This document shows positions 41,930-50,547 of a stretch of 64,000 bases of DNA, in pieces. The translations under genes were made by a program, and so were the position numbers. Position 1 is the first letter of the stretch. Each line of letters opens with the position of its first letter. The stretch lies in contig NZ_OCNE01000015.1 of assembly GCF_900230195.1 (NCBI RefSeq), forward strand, positions 62,001 through 126,000, in the 5' to 3' direction. The DNA comes from Streptomyces zhaozhouensis. GTDB lineage: Bacteria; Actinomycetota; Actinomycetes; Streptomycetales; Streptomycetaceae. The notes under the pieces are model-generated. The model ran no database searches. It was given only the letters and a program-made list of their open reading frames with translations, and was not told where the DNA came from.

Positions 41930-42583
41930 GTGCGCGTACTCGTCGTGGAGGACGAGCGGTTGCTCGCGGACGCGGTGGCCACCGGCCTGCGCCGGCAGGC
42001 CATGGCCGTGGACGTGGTGTACGACGGCGAGGCGGCCCTGGAGCGCGTCGATCTCAACGAGTACGACGTGATCGTGCTCGACCGCGACCTGCCGCTGGTC
42101 CACGGGGACGACGTCTGCCGGCACGTGGTGGCGGCCGGCTATCCGACGCGGGTGCTGATGCTGACCGCCTCCGGCGACGTCAGCGACCGGGTCGAGGGCC
42201 TGGAGATCGGCGCCGACGACTATCTGCCGAAGCCCTTCGCCTTCACCGAGCTGATCGCCCGCGTCCGGGCGCTCGGCCGGCGCGCCACGGCCGCCCTGCC
42301 GCCCGTCCTGGAGCGTGCCGGGATCACGCTCGACCCCAACCGCCGCGAGGTCTTCCGGGGCGGGCGTCCGGTCCAGCTGGCGCCCAAGGAGTTCGCCGTG
42401 CTGGAGGTGCTGATGCGCGGGGAGGGGGCCGTGGTCTCCGCCGAGCAGCTCCTGGAGAAGGCCTGGGACGAGAACACGGACCCGTTCACCAACGTCGTGC
42501 GGGTGACGGTGATGACGCTCCGCCGCAAGCTGGGCGACCCGCCGGTGATCACGACCGTGCCCGGCGCGGGCTACCGGATCTGA
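41930..42583 (+). CDS. cutR: Two-component response regulator CutR (OmpR family)
   Basis: A 217-residue regulator. The receiver domain starts VRVLVVEDERLLADAVATGL. The phospho-acceptor Asp is in VIVLDRDLPLVHGDD (about 50), with the Lys in YLPKPFAFTEL. A winged-helix output domain (QLAPKEFAVLEVLM … VTVMTLRRKLG) ends GAGYRI. Sequence and position before a HAMP-type kinase match Streptomyces CutR, historically linked to copper and antibiotic production and more recently to envelope stress. The GTG at 41930 has a good ribosome-binding site. The kinase gene follows after 9 nt. Confidence 0.88.
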   Translation: MRVLVVEDERLLADAVATGLRRQAMAVDVVYDGEAALERVDLNEYDVIVLDRDLPLVHGDDVCRHVVAAGYPTRVLMLTASGDVSDRVEGLEIGADDYLPKPFAFTELIARVRALGRRATAALPPVLERAGITLDPNRREVFRGGRPVQLAPKEFAVLEVLMRGEGAVVSAEQLLEKAWDENTDPFTNVVRVTVMTLRRKLGDPPVITTVPGAGYRI

Positions 42584-42592
42584 GGCGCGCCC

Positions 42593-43873
42593 ATGGCCTC
42601 CTTCCCACCGAAGCCCTCCACGCCGCCCGCCCCGCGCCCCGCGTCCCGGGTGGCCGCGCCGCCCAAGCCGCAGTGGGACCCGGGCGACGGGGAGCAGCAC
42701 CGCAGCTGGTTCCGGCCGACCATCCGCATCAGGCTGACCCTGCTCTACGGCGGGATGTTCCTGGTCGCCGGCGTGGTGCTGCTCGCGATCATCTACCTGC
42801 TCGCGGCCCGTGCGCTGAGCGACGGGAGCCAGCCGCCGTTCAAGTTCGTCACCCGCACCGAGGTCAGCATCACCTCGGACGTCTGCCCGGAGATCAGCGG
42901 GCAGGTCAGCGACGACGCGTTCGAGCGCTGGCTGGACAACTGCGCGGACGTGCAGCGGTCCATGGCCCTGGACCAGCTGCTGAGCAACTCGCTGCTGGCC
43001 CTGCTGGGGCTGGCGGTCGCCGCCTTCGCCTTCGGCTATGTGATGGCCGGTCGGGTGCTCTCCCCGCTGGGCAGGATCACCCGCACCGCCCGCCAGGTGG
43101 CCGGCTCCGACCTGCACCGCAGGATCGAGCTGGACGGCCCGGACGACGAGTTCAAGGAGCTGGCCGACACCTTCGACGAGATGCTGGACCGGCTGGACCG
43201 CGCCTTCACCGCCCAGCAGCGCTTCGTCGCCAACGCCTCGCACGAGCTGCGCACCCCGCTGGCGATCAACCGCACGCTGCTTGAGGTGCAGCTCTCCGAC
43301 CCCGAGGCGTCCCCCGAGCTGGCCCAGCTGGGGAAGACCCTGCTGGCCACCAACCAGCGCAGCGAGGAGCTGGTCGAGGGCCTGCTGCTGCTCGCCCGCA
43401 GCGAGAACGAGATCATCGACCACAAGCCCGTCGACCTCGCGGAGGTCGCCGGCCGGGCCGTCGAGCAGAGCCGGGGCGAGGCGCAGTCCCGGGGGGTGGC
43501 GCTGGGCGGCAGCCGCGAACAGCTCTGGGTCCAGGGCAACGGGGTCCTCCTGGAGCGCATCGCCCTCAACCTCGTGCAGAACGCGATCCGCTACAACCAG
43601 CCTGCCGACGGCTGGGTGCGTGTCGACACGGAGGCCAGGTCGGGGCAGGCGGTGCTCGTGGTGGAGAATACGGGGCCGGTGGTGCCCGCCTACGAGATCG
43701 ACAGCATGTTTGAGCCTTTTCGGCGGCTACGCACCGAGCGCACCGGAAGCGACAAGGGCGTCGGTCTCGGCCTGTCCATCGTGCGGTCCGTGGCCCGCGC
43801 GCACGGCGGCTATGTGCAGGCCGTCCCGCGCGAGGGCGGCGGGCTCGTGATGCGGGTGTCGATTCCGGTCTGA
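42593..43873 (+). CDS. cutS: Sensor histidine kinase CutS
   Basis: A 426-residue kinase. The Pro-rich N terminus is followed by a first membrane helix (LYGGMFLVAGVVLLAIIYLL), an extracytoplasmic loop of about 80 residues with two cysteines (SDVCPEISGQ … LDNCADVQR), a second helix (LLALLGLAVAAFAFGYVM), HAMP, the HisKA box FVANASHELRTPLAINRTLL, the N box LVQNAIRYN and GVGLGLSIV. The cysteine pair in the sensor loop could form a disulfide and is the obvious candidate sensing element. It forms an operon with cutR. Confidence 0.88.
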   Translation: MASFPPKPSTPPAPRPASRVAAPPKPQWDPGDGEQHRSWFRPTIRIRLTLLYGGMFLVAGVVLLAIIYLLAARALSDGSQPPFKFVTRTEVSITSDVCPEISGQVSDDAFERWLDNCADVQRSMALDQLLSNSLLALLGLAVAAFAFGYVMAGRVLSPLGRITRTARQVAGSDLHRRIELDGPDDEFKELADTFDEMLDRLDRAFTAQQRFVANASHELRTPLAINRTLLEVQLSDPEASPELAQLGKTLLATNQRSEELVEGLLLLARSENEIIDHKPVDLAEVAGRAVEQSRGEAQSRGVALGGSREQLWVQGNGVLLERIALNLVQNAIRYNQPADGWVRVDTEARSGQAVLVVENTGPVVPAYEIDSMFEPFRRLRTERTGSDKGVGLGLSIVRSVARAHGGYVQAVPREGGGLVMRVSIPV

Positions 43874-43955
43874 GGTCCGGGCCGACGTCCGGTCCGAACA
43901 GCGGTCTGACGAGGGCCTGAGACGGGAAAGAAGGGGATGTGATCAATCGCATACG

Positions 43956-44006
43956 CGCGCCGCGCTAGCGGCGCGGGCACCGGCCGGGACGGGCCTTTTG
44001 GCCGGT
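43956..44006 (+). terminator. Two hairpins after cutRS
   Basis: CGCGCCGC/GCGGCGCG around GCTA (43956-43975), then ACCGGCC/GGCCGGT (43979-44006) enclosing a TTTT. Together they should end cutRS transcripts. Confidence 0.6.
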
Positions 44007-44181
44007 TCACGGCCCGATCGGCAGCCGTAATGATCACCTCTTCAGGCGTTCGGTTGGGTGTCGATTGAGTAACAGCACTTGATGTGAGGCAAAATCTCGG
44101 CCTCGGGTCGGGCACAAATCCCGACCCCTCGCGCGTTACGTGCGCTGAGAACATCACAGACACCCGGAGGGGGAGACCGAA

Positions 44182-44481
44182 ATGGCAACCGACTACGACA
44201 CTCCACGCAAGACCGATGACGATGTCAACGAGGACAGCATCGAGGAGCTGAAGGCCCGGCGGAACGACAAGTCCGCCTCGACCGTCGACGTCGACGAGTT
44301 CGAGCAGGCGGAGGGCCTCGAACTGCCCGGCGCCGACCTTTCCAACGAGGAGCTGTCGGTCAGGGTGCTGCCCCGGCAGGCGGACGAGTTCACCTGCATG
44401 AGCTGCTTCCTGGTGCACCACAGGTCCCAGCTGGCCGACGAGAAGGACGGCCAGCCGATCTGCCGGGACTGCGCGGCCTGA
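44182..44481 (+). CDS. DUF4193 zinc-ribbon protein
   Basis: A 99-residue conserved actinobacterial protein. The acidic N terminus (MATDYDTPRKTDDDVNEDSI) precedes a C-terminal FTCMSCFLVHHRSQLADE … ICRDCAA, two CxxC pairs that should bind one zinc. It resembles RNA-polymerase-associated small proteins in layout, but no function is established. The ribosome-binding site GGAGGGGGAG is strong. The roughly 300 bp upstream contain the cutRS terminators and an AT-richer stretch around 44050-44095 (TTGAGT … GCAAAAT) that is probably its promoter. Confidence 0.88.
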   Translation: MATDYDTPRKTDDDVNEDSIEELKARRNDKSASTVDVDEFEQAEGLELPGADLSNEELSVRVLPRQADEFTCMSCFLVHHRSQLADEKDGQPICRDCAA

Positions 44482-44501
44482 GTCCCCGCCCGGACCGGCG
44501 G

Positions 44502-44954
44502 TTATCCCGCGTCCGGGCGGGCGGCGGTCAACGCGGCGGCGAGACGTTCAGGTCGCCGGGTCGAGAGATAGAGATAGGGAGTGGGGTCCCCCGGATCGGT
44601 CACCTCGACCCGGACCGCCGTGGGGATGTAGGCCCGCAGCACCATATGAGCCCGGGCATCCGCACGATGGGTGCGCCACGCGCGCGCCTCGTCGGCGTCG
44701 AGCGCCCGGGCCTCGCCCAGCGCCCCCAGCGGGACGCGGGCGTCCCCGGCGACGAGCGAGCCGGCCGTCACACGGATCCGGGTACCGCCGTACGCGCTCA
44801 GGGCCATGCCGACCAGCGCCCCCCCGGCGGCCATCCCGGTCAGCAGCGCCACCGGGCCCAGCGGCACCATCGTCACGCCCAGCAGCAGCACTCCCGCCAG
44901 GGCCATCAGCCACCAGGTCGCCGGGACCGTCAGTCGCTCGTCATACGCCTTCAT
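44502..44954 (-). CDS. DUF3093 membrane protein
   Basis: A 150-residue protein with two close membrane helices near the N terminus (WWLMALAGVLLLGVTMVPLG and VALLTGMAAGGALVGMALSA) and a cytoplasmic beta-rich domain containing RIRVTAGSLVAGDARVPLG and TPYLYLSTRRPERLAAAL. DUF3093 is found next to dut in many actinomycetes; its function is unknown. It diverges from dut. Confidence 0.87.
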   Translation of the reverse strand: MKAYDERLTVPATWWLMALAGVLLLGVTMVPLGPVALLTGMAAGGALVGMALSAYGGTRIRVTAGSLVAGDARVPLGALGEARALDADEARAWRTHRADARAHMVLRAYIPTAVRVEVTDPGDPTPYLYLSTRRPERLAAALTAARPDAG

Positions 44955-44998
44955 GGCCCAAGCATCGCAGGCTCGCCTCCCGGCCCGGCCGGCGGCGG

Positions 44999-45004
44999 TA
45001 GGGT
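44999..45004 (+). promoter_or_regulatory. -10-like hexamer TAGGGT upstream of dut
   Basis: TAGGGT ends 7 nt before a GTG at 45012, placing the dut transcription start near 45012 and giving either a 116-nt leader or a leaderless short frame. Confidence 0.4.
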
Positions 45005-45011
45005 CTGCATC

Positions 45012-45131
45012 GTGAGTGCGGTCCTGACCCTTTCGAGGCCCAGCGGACGAGGCCCCGGGCCCGTCCCTTCCCCCGTCGTCCCCCGCCGCGCGGCCCTGTC
45101 GCCGCGGCCACGTCGGGAGGTGGCGCGATGA
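45012..45131 (+). CDS. Possible 39-aa leader peptide overlapping dut
   Basis: A GTG in leaderless position opens a 39-codon frame (VSAVLTLSRPSGRGPGPVP…) whose TGA overlaps the ATG of dut in ATGA, the usual sign of translational coupling. The peptide is Pro/Arg-rich with no recognised family. It may instead be plain untranslated leader, since dut has its own GGGAGG. Confidence 0.3.
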   Translation: MSAVLTLSRPSGRGPGPVPSPVVPRRAALSPRPRREVAR

Positions 45132-45637
45132 GCCGCCCGGTCGACGTGCTGCTGCGCAGACTCGACCCCGAGGTGCCGGTGCCCGCCAGGGCGCGTCCCG
45201 GGGACGCGGGGTACGACCTGGTCACCACCGAGGACCTCGTCCTCGCCCCCGGGGAGCGGGCGATGGTGCCCACGGGGGTTTCCCTGGCCCTGCCCGACGG
45301 GTACGCGGCGTTCGTACACCCCCGTTCCGGGCTCGCCGCCCGCTGCGGGGTTTCGATGGTGAACGCTCCCGGCACGATCGACGCCGGGTACCGTGGGGAG
45401 ATCAAGGTCAACCTGATCAATCTGGACCCGCGGGAGAGTGTGCGGTTCCAGCGGTTCGACCGCATCGGCCAGCTTGTCGTCCAGCGGGTGGAGACGGTGC
45501 GGTTCCACGAGGTCGCGGAGCTGCCGGGATCGGCGCGGTCCACCGGGGGTTTCGGCTCCACGGGCGGGCACGCCGACACCGGTGACTCCTATGCTGCGGT
45601 CGGTCCCGGCGGGGCCGCCGACCGGAAAGGACAGTGA
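45128..45637 (+). CDS. dut: Deoxyuridine 5'-triphosphate nucleotidohydrolase (dUTPase)
   Basis: Hydrolyses dUTP to dUMP and pyrophosphate, keeping uracil out of DNA. A 169-residue trimeric-type dUTPase with its five motifs: I RPGDAGYDL, II VHPRSGLA, III GTIDAGYRGEIKVNLIN, IV RFDRIGQLVVQ and V, the C-terminal flap STGGFGSTGGH. About 25 extra residues follow motif V. It starts at ATGA overlapping the short upstream frame and is followed by the DUF3710 gene after 1 nt. Confidence 0.95.
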   Translation: MSRPVDVLLRRLDPEVPVPARARPGDAGYDLVTTEDLVLAPGERAMVPTGVSLALPDGYAAFVHPRSGLAARCGVSMVNAPGTIDAGYRGEIKVNLINLDPRESVRFQRFDRIGQLVVQRVETVRFHEVAELPGSARSTGGFGSTGGHADTGDSYAAVGPGGAADRKGQ

Positions 45638-45638
45638 C

Positions 45639-46403
45639 GTGTTCGGACGTCGTCGCAAGCGAGACGCAAAGCCCGAGGAAGCGGTCGAGGCGACCGCCGA
45701 CGAGACTCCGGACGAGGAAGAGGTGCGCCGCGTACGGCTGGAGCCCGCCCCCCGCCCCGACGGGCCCTGGGACCTGAGCGAGGTCTCCAAGCCGGCCGAG
45801 GGCCGGGTGGACCTCGGCGGTCTCTTCGTTCCCGGCGTCCAGGGCATGGAGCTGCGGGTCGAGGTCGCCGGGGACGCCATCGTCGCCGCCACGGTGGTGC
45901 TCAAGGACAGCGCGGTGCAGCTCCAGGCGTTCGCCGCGCCCCGGCGCGAGGGCATCTGGGCCGAGGTCCGCGAGGAGATCGGCGCGGGCATCACCGGGCA
46001 GGGCGGGGTCATCGAGGAGATCGAGGGCCCGCTGGGCTGGGAGCTGCGGGCCCGGGTGCCCGTCAAGCTGCCCGACGGAAAGCAGGGCACCCAGGTGGTG
46101 CGCTTCGTCGGCGTGGACGGCCCCCGCTGGTTCCTGCGCGGCGTGATCTCCGGGCAGGGCGCGGTGCAGCCGAAGACCGCCGGGCTGCTGGAGCAGATCT
46201 TCCAGGACACCGTCGTGGTCCGCGGCGAAGGGCCGATGGCCCCCAGGGACCCGATCGTCCTCAAGCTGCCGGACGACGCGCAGATGGTGCCGGACGGTGT
46301 GAAGAAGGAGCAGGCCGCCGCGGGCGACGAGGCCCCGGTCTCGCGGTTCGCCGGCGGTCTCGACAAGCTGCGGCGCGGCCCGGAGATCTCCGAGGTCCGC
46401 TGA
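45639..46403 (+). CDS. DUF3710 domain-containing protein
   Basis: A 254-residue cytoplasmic protein. The charged N terminus VFGRRRKRDAKPEEAVE precedes a beta-rich DUF3710 core (RVDLGGLFVPGVQGMELRVE … GPRWFLRGVISGQGA). It is almost always linked to dut in actinobacteria, but its role is unknown. The GTG at 45639 follows GGAAAGGAC and lies 1 nt past the dut stop, so the two are co-translated. Confidence 0.87.
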   Translation: MFGRRRKRDAKPEEAVEATADETPDEEEVRRVRLEPAPRPDGPWDLSEVSKPAEGRVDLGGLFVPGVQGMELRVEVAGDAIVAATVVLKDSAVQLQAFAAPRREGIWAEVREEIGAGITGQGGVIEEIEGPLGWELRARVPVKLPDGKQGTQVVRFVGVDGPRWFLRGVISGQGAVQPKTAGLLEQIFQDTVVVRGEGPMAPRDPIVLKLPDDAQMVPDGVKKEQAAAGDEAPVSRFAGGLDKLRRGPEISEVR

Positions 46404-46412
46404 GAACCCTCC

Positions 46413-46449
46413 GGCGCGGCCCCCGAACGTGCGTTCAGGGGGTCGCGCC
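46413..46449 (+). terminator. Terminator after dut-DUF3710
   Basis: A nearly perfect 16-bp stem from GGCGCGGCCCCC…GAAC to GTTC…GTCGCGCC, with one bulged A and a GTGC loop, 9 nt after the stop. Confidence 0.75.
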
Positions 46450-46549
46450 GCGGCGTTTCCCCGGGGCTCCCGCGCGGCCGTGCCGCCCGCCGGTGTGGCG
46501 GCGGCGCGGGGCGGGTACCCGGGCGCGGTCCCCGTCTGGAGGCCCGCCC

Positions 46550-46843
46550 ATGAGCAGAGCACGGCACGCCCGCACCGGTACCGAGCCCATCACGGCGCTG
46601 AGCGCGCTGCGGCTGCGACTGCTGCTGTCGGCCGTCTTCGCGCCGCTCTTCGTGGCCGGCGCGATCGTCTTCGGCGTCTGGTGGGGGCGCGCGGAGCAGG
46701 GCGACGCGATCGGCCCTGACCCGCTGCGGGTGGCGACCCTGATCTGCGCGGTGCTCGCCGTGGTCGCCCTGATCGATCTCGTGGTGGTGATACGCCGCCG
46801 GCGCTCCGCCGCCCGTTCCGCGTCCCGTTCCGCCTCCCGCTGA
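46550..46843 (+). CDS. DUF6343 small membrane protein
   Basis: A 97-residue protein with the family motif RTGTEPITALSALRLRLLLS, two membrane helices (LLSAVFAPLFVAGAIVFGVW and VATLICAVLAVVALIDLVVV) and a basic, serine-rich tail. Function unknown. The ATG at 46550 follows GGAGG with 7-nt spacing. Confidence 0.78.
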   Translation: MSRARHARTGTEPITALSALRLRLLLSAVFAPLFVAGAIVFGVWWGRAEQGDAIGPDPLRVATLICAVLAVVALIDLVVVIRRRRSAARSASRSASR

Positions 46844-46874
46844 CGCGAGGGGACCGAGGGCCCCCGGAAGCGAC

Positions 46875-46880
46875 GACAAT
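46875..46880 (+). promoter_or_regulatory. -10-like hexamer GACAAT before kdpD
   Basis: GACAAT ends 6 nt before the kdpD ATG. The GGGGCC between them is a poor ribosome-binding site. Confidence 0.35.
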
Positions 46881-46886
46881 GGGGCC

Positions 46887-49457
46887 ATGGCACGCCGCGG
46901 TGAACTACGGATCTATCTCGGAGCGGCCCCGGGGGTGGGCAAGACCTTCGCCATGCTCTCCGAGGCCCATCGGCGGGCCGAACGCGGCACCGACCTGGTG
47001 ATCGGTGTGGTCGAGCACCACGGCAGGCCGCGCACGGCGGCGCTGCTGGAGGGCCTTGAGCGGGTGCCGCCGCTGTCGCTGGGCCAGGTCGACGGCGCGG
47101 CCGGCGAGATGGACACCGAGGCCGTGCTGCGCCGCCGCCCCGCCGTGGCGCTGGTCGACGAGCTGGCCCACACCAACGCCCCCGGCGCCCGCCACGAGAA
47201 GCGCTGGGAGGACATCGAGGAGCTGCTGGCCGCCGGCATCGACGTGATCTCCACCGTCAACATCCAGGACCTGGCCTCACTCAGCGACGTGGTGGAGTCC
47301 ATCACCGGCGTCGAGCAGCGGGAGACCGTCCCGGACGAGGTGGTGCGCAGCGCCGGCCAGATCGAGCTCGTCGACATCACCCCCGAGGCGCTGCGCCGCC
47401 GGCTGGCGCACGGCAACATCTACGCCCCCGACAAGATCGACGCCGCGCTCTCCCACTACTTCCGGCCGGGCAACCTCACGGCGCTGCGCGAGCTGGCGCT
47501 GCTGTGGACCGCCGACCGGGTCGACGACTACCTGCGCCGCTACCGCACCGAGCACGGCATACGGTCCACCTGGCACGCGCGGGAGCGGATCGTGGTCGGG
47601 CTCACCGGCGGTCCCGAGGGGAGCACCCTGCTGCGGCGCGCGGCCCGGATGGCGGCGAAGAGTTCGGGCGCGGAGATCCTCGCCGTCTACGTCTCGCGCT
47701 CCGGCCGGCTCAGCTCCGCCTCGCCGCGGGTGCTGGCCTCCCAGCGCACGCTGGTCGCGCAGCTGGGCGGCACCTTCCACCACGTGATCGGCGAGGACGT
47801 GCCGACGGCCCTGCTGGACTTCGCCAGGGCCGCCAACGCCAACCAGATCGTGCTGGGCTCCAGCCGCCGCAAGTCCTGGCAGTACGTCTTCGGGCCCGGG
47901 GTGGGCGCGACGGTCGCCAGGGAGGCGGGGCCGGATCTCGACGTGCACCTGGTCACCCACGACGAGGTGGCCAAGGGGCGGGGGCTGCCGGCGGCGCACG
48001 GCGCGCGGCTCGGCCGCGCCCGGGTGCTCAGCGGCTGGCTGCTGGGGCTCGGGGGCCCGGCGCTGCTGGCGGTGGTGCTGGACGCGCCGGAGCCGGGTGC
48101 CGAGTTCTCGAGCGACGTGCTGCTGTGCCTGTCGTTCACGGTGCTGGCGGCGCTGACCGGCGGCTTTCTGCCGGGGCTGGTCTCGGCGGCAGTCGGCTCG
48201 CTGCTGTTGAACTACTTCTTCGCCAATCCGGTGCGGCAGTGGACCATCGCCGAGGGGCACAGCATCGTCGCCATCGTGGTCTTCTTCGCCATAGCGACCT
48301 CGGTGGCCACCGTGGTGGACCGCTCGGCGCGCCGCACCCAGCAGGCGGCCAGGCTGCGGGCCGAGTCGGAGACGTTGACCGTGCTGGCCGGCAGCGTGCT
48401 GCGCGGGGAGGACACGCTGGCGGCGCTGCTGGAGCGGGCCAGGGAGACGTTCGGGATGGACGCGGCCGCGCTGCTCCAGCAGGACAGTGAGGACCGCAGC
48501 TGGGCGTGTGTCGGCTCCGTCGCGGCCCGGGACGACGTCTGCCCGCCTCGGGTGCCGTCCGACGCGGACGTGGACGTGCCGGTCGGGGACCACACGATGC
48601 TGGCGCTGACCGGCCGGGTGCTGCCGGCCGAGGACCGGCGGATGCTGGCCGCGTTCGCCGCCCAGGCCGCCGCGACCCTGGACCGGCAGCGACTGAAGGA
48701 GGAGGCGGTCCGCGCGCACAAGCTGGCCGAGGGCAACCGCATCCGCACCGCGCTGCTGGCGGCCGTCTCGCACGACCTGCGTACCCCGCTGGCCGCGATC
48801 AAGGCCAGCGTCTCCTCCCTGCGCTCCGACGACGTGGCCTGGTCGCCCGAGGACGAGGCGGACCTGCTGGAGAGCATCGAGGAGGGCGCCGACCGGCTGG
48901 ACCAGCTGGTGGGGAACCTGCTGGACATGTCGCGGCTCCAGACCGGCACGGTCGAGCCGCTGATCCGGGAGATAGACCTGGACGAGGTGGTGCCCGGCGC
49001 GCTCGGCGGCATCGCCGAGGAGAGCGTGGTGCTGGACATCCCCGAGTCGCTGCCGTTCGTCGCGGCCGACCCCGGGCTGCTGGAACGGGCGGTGGCCAAC
49101 GTGGTGGAGAACGCCGTCAAGTACAGCCCCGAGGACCAGCGGGTGATGGTGCTGGCCAGCACGCTGGGCGAGCGGGTCGAGCTGCGTGTGGTCGACCGGG
49201 GCCCCGGCGTCCCCGCCAGCCACAAGGGGCGGATCTTCGAGCCGTTCCAGCGGCACGGGGACACCCCCAGGGGCAACGGGGTCGGCCTGGGCCTGGCCGT
49301 CGCCCGCGGATTCACCGAGGCCATGCACGGCACGCTGGACGCCGAGGACACCCCCGGCGGCGGGCTGACGATGGTGCTCACCCTGCCGACCGCGAGCGTC
49401 GCGGCGGCCGAACCGGAAGGAACGACAGCCCATGCACCGGGTGCTCGTGGTCGATGA
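46887..49457 (+). CDS. kdpD: Sensor histidine kinase KdpD
   Basis: An 856-residue osmosensing/potassium-sensing kinase. The N-terminal KdpD domain has Walker A YLGAAPGVGKTFAMLSEAH and VDELAHTNAPGARHEKRW. A USP-like domain follows (about 225-365), then four membrane helices (ALLAVVLDAP … VAIVVFFAIATSVATVV, about 385-480), a GAF-like part, the HisKA box LAAVSHDLRTPLAAIKASVS, NVVENAVKYSP, and GVGLGLAVARGF. It responds to K+ limitation and phosphorylates KdpE. The response-regulator gene overlaps its 3' end by 26 nt. Confidence 0.93.
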   Translation: MARRGELRIYLGAAPGVGKTFAMLSEAHRRAERGTDLVIGVVEHHGRPRTAALLEGLERVPPLSLGQVDGAAGEMDTEAVLRRRPAVALVDELAHTNAPGARHEKRWEDIEELLAAGIDVISTVNIQDLASLSDVVESITGVEQRETVPDEVVRSAGQIELVDITPEALRRRLAHGNIYAPDKIDAALSHYFRPGNLTALRELALLWTADRVDDYLRRYRTEHGIRSTWHARERIVVGLTGGPEGSTLLRRAARMAAKSSGAEILAVYVSRSGRLSSASPRVLASQRTLVAQLGGTFHHVIGEDVPTALLDFARAANANQIVLGSSRRKSWQYVFGPGVGATVAREAGPDLDVHLVTHDEVAKGRGLPAAHGARLGRARVLSGWLLGLGGPALLAVVLDAPEPGAEFSSDVLLCLSFTVLAALTGGFLPGLVSAAVGSLLLNYFFANPVRQWTIAEGHSIVAIVVFFAIATSVATVVDRSARRTQQAARLRAESETLTVLAGSVLRGEDTLAALLERARETFGMDAAALLQQDSEDRSWACVGSVAARDDVCPPRVPSDADVDVPVGDHTMLALTGRVLPAEDRRMLAAFAAQAAATLDRQRLKEEAVRAHKLAEGNRIRTALLAAVSHDLRTPLAAIKASVSSLRSDDVAWSPEDEADLLESIEEGADRLDQLVGNLLDMSRLQTGTVEPLIREIDLDEVVPGALGGIAEESVVLDIPESLPFVAADPGLLERAVANVVENAVKYSPEDQRVMVLASTLGERVELRVVDRGPGVPASHKGRIFEPFQRHGDTPRGNGVGLGLAVARGFTEAMHGTLDAEDTPGGGLTMVLTLPTASVAAAEPEGTTAHAPGARGR

Positions 49458-50112
49458 CGAGCCGCAGATTCTCCGCGCGTTGGTGATCAACCTCAAGGCG
49501 CGCGGCTACCAGGTGGACACGGCCGCCGACGGTTCGACCGCGCTGCGGGTCGCCGCGGCGAGCCATCCGGACGTGATCATCCTCGACCTGGGGCTGCCCG
49601 ACATGGACGGGGTGCAGGTGATCACCCGGGTCAGGGGCTGGACGCGGACGCCGATCATCGTGCTCTCCGCGCGGCAGACCTCGGACGAGAAGGTCAAGGC
49701 GCTGGACGCCGGCGCCGACGACTTCGTCACCAAGCCGTTCGGGATGGACGAGCTGCTGGCCAGGCTGCGGGCGGCGGTCCGCAGGCTCGACCCGGTGGCC
49801 GTCGAGCAGGAGCCGGTGGTGGAGACCGGGGGCTTCACGGTCGACCTGGCCGCCAAGAAGGTCCAGCGGGACGGGCACGACGTGCGGCTGACGCCCACCG
49901 AGTGGCATCTGCTGGAGGTGCTGATCCGCAACAGCGGCAAGCTCGTCAGCCACAGGCAACTGCTGCTTGAGGTCTGGGGGCCGACCCATCTGACGGAGAC
50001 CAACTACCTGCGGGTCTACATGGCGCAGCTGCGCCGCAAGCTGGAGGCCGACCCGGCGCACCCGCGCCACCTGGTCACCGAGGCGGGCATGGGTTACCGC
50101 TTCGAGCCGTGA
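49432..50112 (+). CDS. kdpE: Response regulator KdpE (OmpR family)
   Basis: A 226-residue regulator. The receiver has VLVVDDEPQILRALVINLKA, the phospho-Asp in VIILDLGLPDMDG (about 52) and FVTKPFGMDELLARL. The winged helix has RLTPTEWHLLEVLIRNSGKL and NYLRVYMAQLRRKLE. Its usual targets, kdpFABC, are not in this window. The start lies inside kdpD, so the pair is translationally coupled. Confidence 0.92.
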   Translation: MHRVLVVDDEPQILRALVINLKARGYQVDTAADGSTALRVAAASHPDVIILDLGLPDMDGVQVITRVRGWTRTPIIVLSARQTSDEKVKALDAGADDFVTKPFGMDELLARLRAAVRRLDPVAVEQEPVVETGGFTVDLAAKKVQRDGHDVRLTPTEWHLLEVLIRNSGKLVSHRQLLLEVWGPTHLTETNYLRVYMAQLRRKLEADPAHPRHLVTEAGMGYRFEP

Positions 50113-50129
50113 GTGTCGGACCGCCACGC

Positions 50130-50135
50130 TACGCT
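50130..50135 (+). promoter_or_regulatory. -10-like hexamer TACGCT, leaderless geometry
   Basis: TACGCT ends 6 nt before the ATG at 50142, the same arrangement as before the acetyltransferase fusion gene. Confidence 0.45.
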
Positions 50136-50141
50136 GATGGC

Positions 50142-50543
50142 ATGAGTGCGGAAGGCCGCGCGGGAAAGCGCGGCGGGCGTCTGTGGCGCCTGCTGGGGCG
50201 CCCCGAGGCGGGGGAGCCGGGCGAGGACCTGGCGGCCGATCCGGCCGCCGTGCCCTGCACCCGGATCGGCGACTGCGCCGGGACGGCCGCCGCTCGTCCC
50301 GTGGTGCGCGTGACCGGCACGCTGCGCGCCGTGCGGGAGCGCAGCGTGGCGGGGATGCCGGCGCTTGAGGCGCGGTTGGACGACGGGAGCGCCTCGTTGA
50401 ACGTGGTGTGGCTGGGTAGGCGGGCGATACCCGGGATCGAGCCGGGCCGCGAGATGGTCGCCTCAGGGCGGATCGCCGTGACAGACGGTCGAGCGGTGCT
50501 GTTCAATCCCCGATACCAGCTTCAGGCCCGTGGACAGGAGTAG
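50142..50543 (+). CDS. OB-fold nucleic-acid-binding domain protein
   Basis: A 133-residue protein with a basic N terminus and an OB-fold core: VVRVTGTLRAVRERSVAGMP, LEARLDDGSASLNVVWLGRR and REMVASGRIAVTDGRAVLFN. The layout resembles the tRNA-anticodon/RecG-type OB domain. No partner or target is known. The ATG at 50142 is favoured by a -10-like hexamer 6 nt upstream. It is followed by the DUF3159 gene 4 nt after the stop. Confidence 0.82.
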   Translation: MSAEGRAGKRGGRLWRLLGRPEAGEPGEDLAADPAAVPCTRIGDCAGTAAARPVVRVTGTLRAVRERSVAGMPALEARLDDGSASLNVVWLGRRAIPGIEPGREMVASGRIAVTDGRAVLFNPRYQLQARGQE

Positions 50544-50547
50544 CCGG

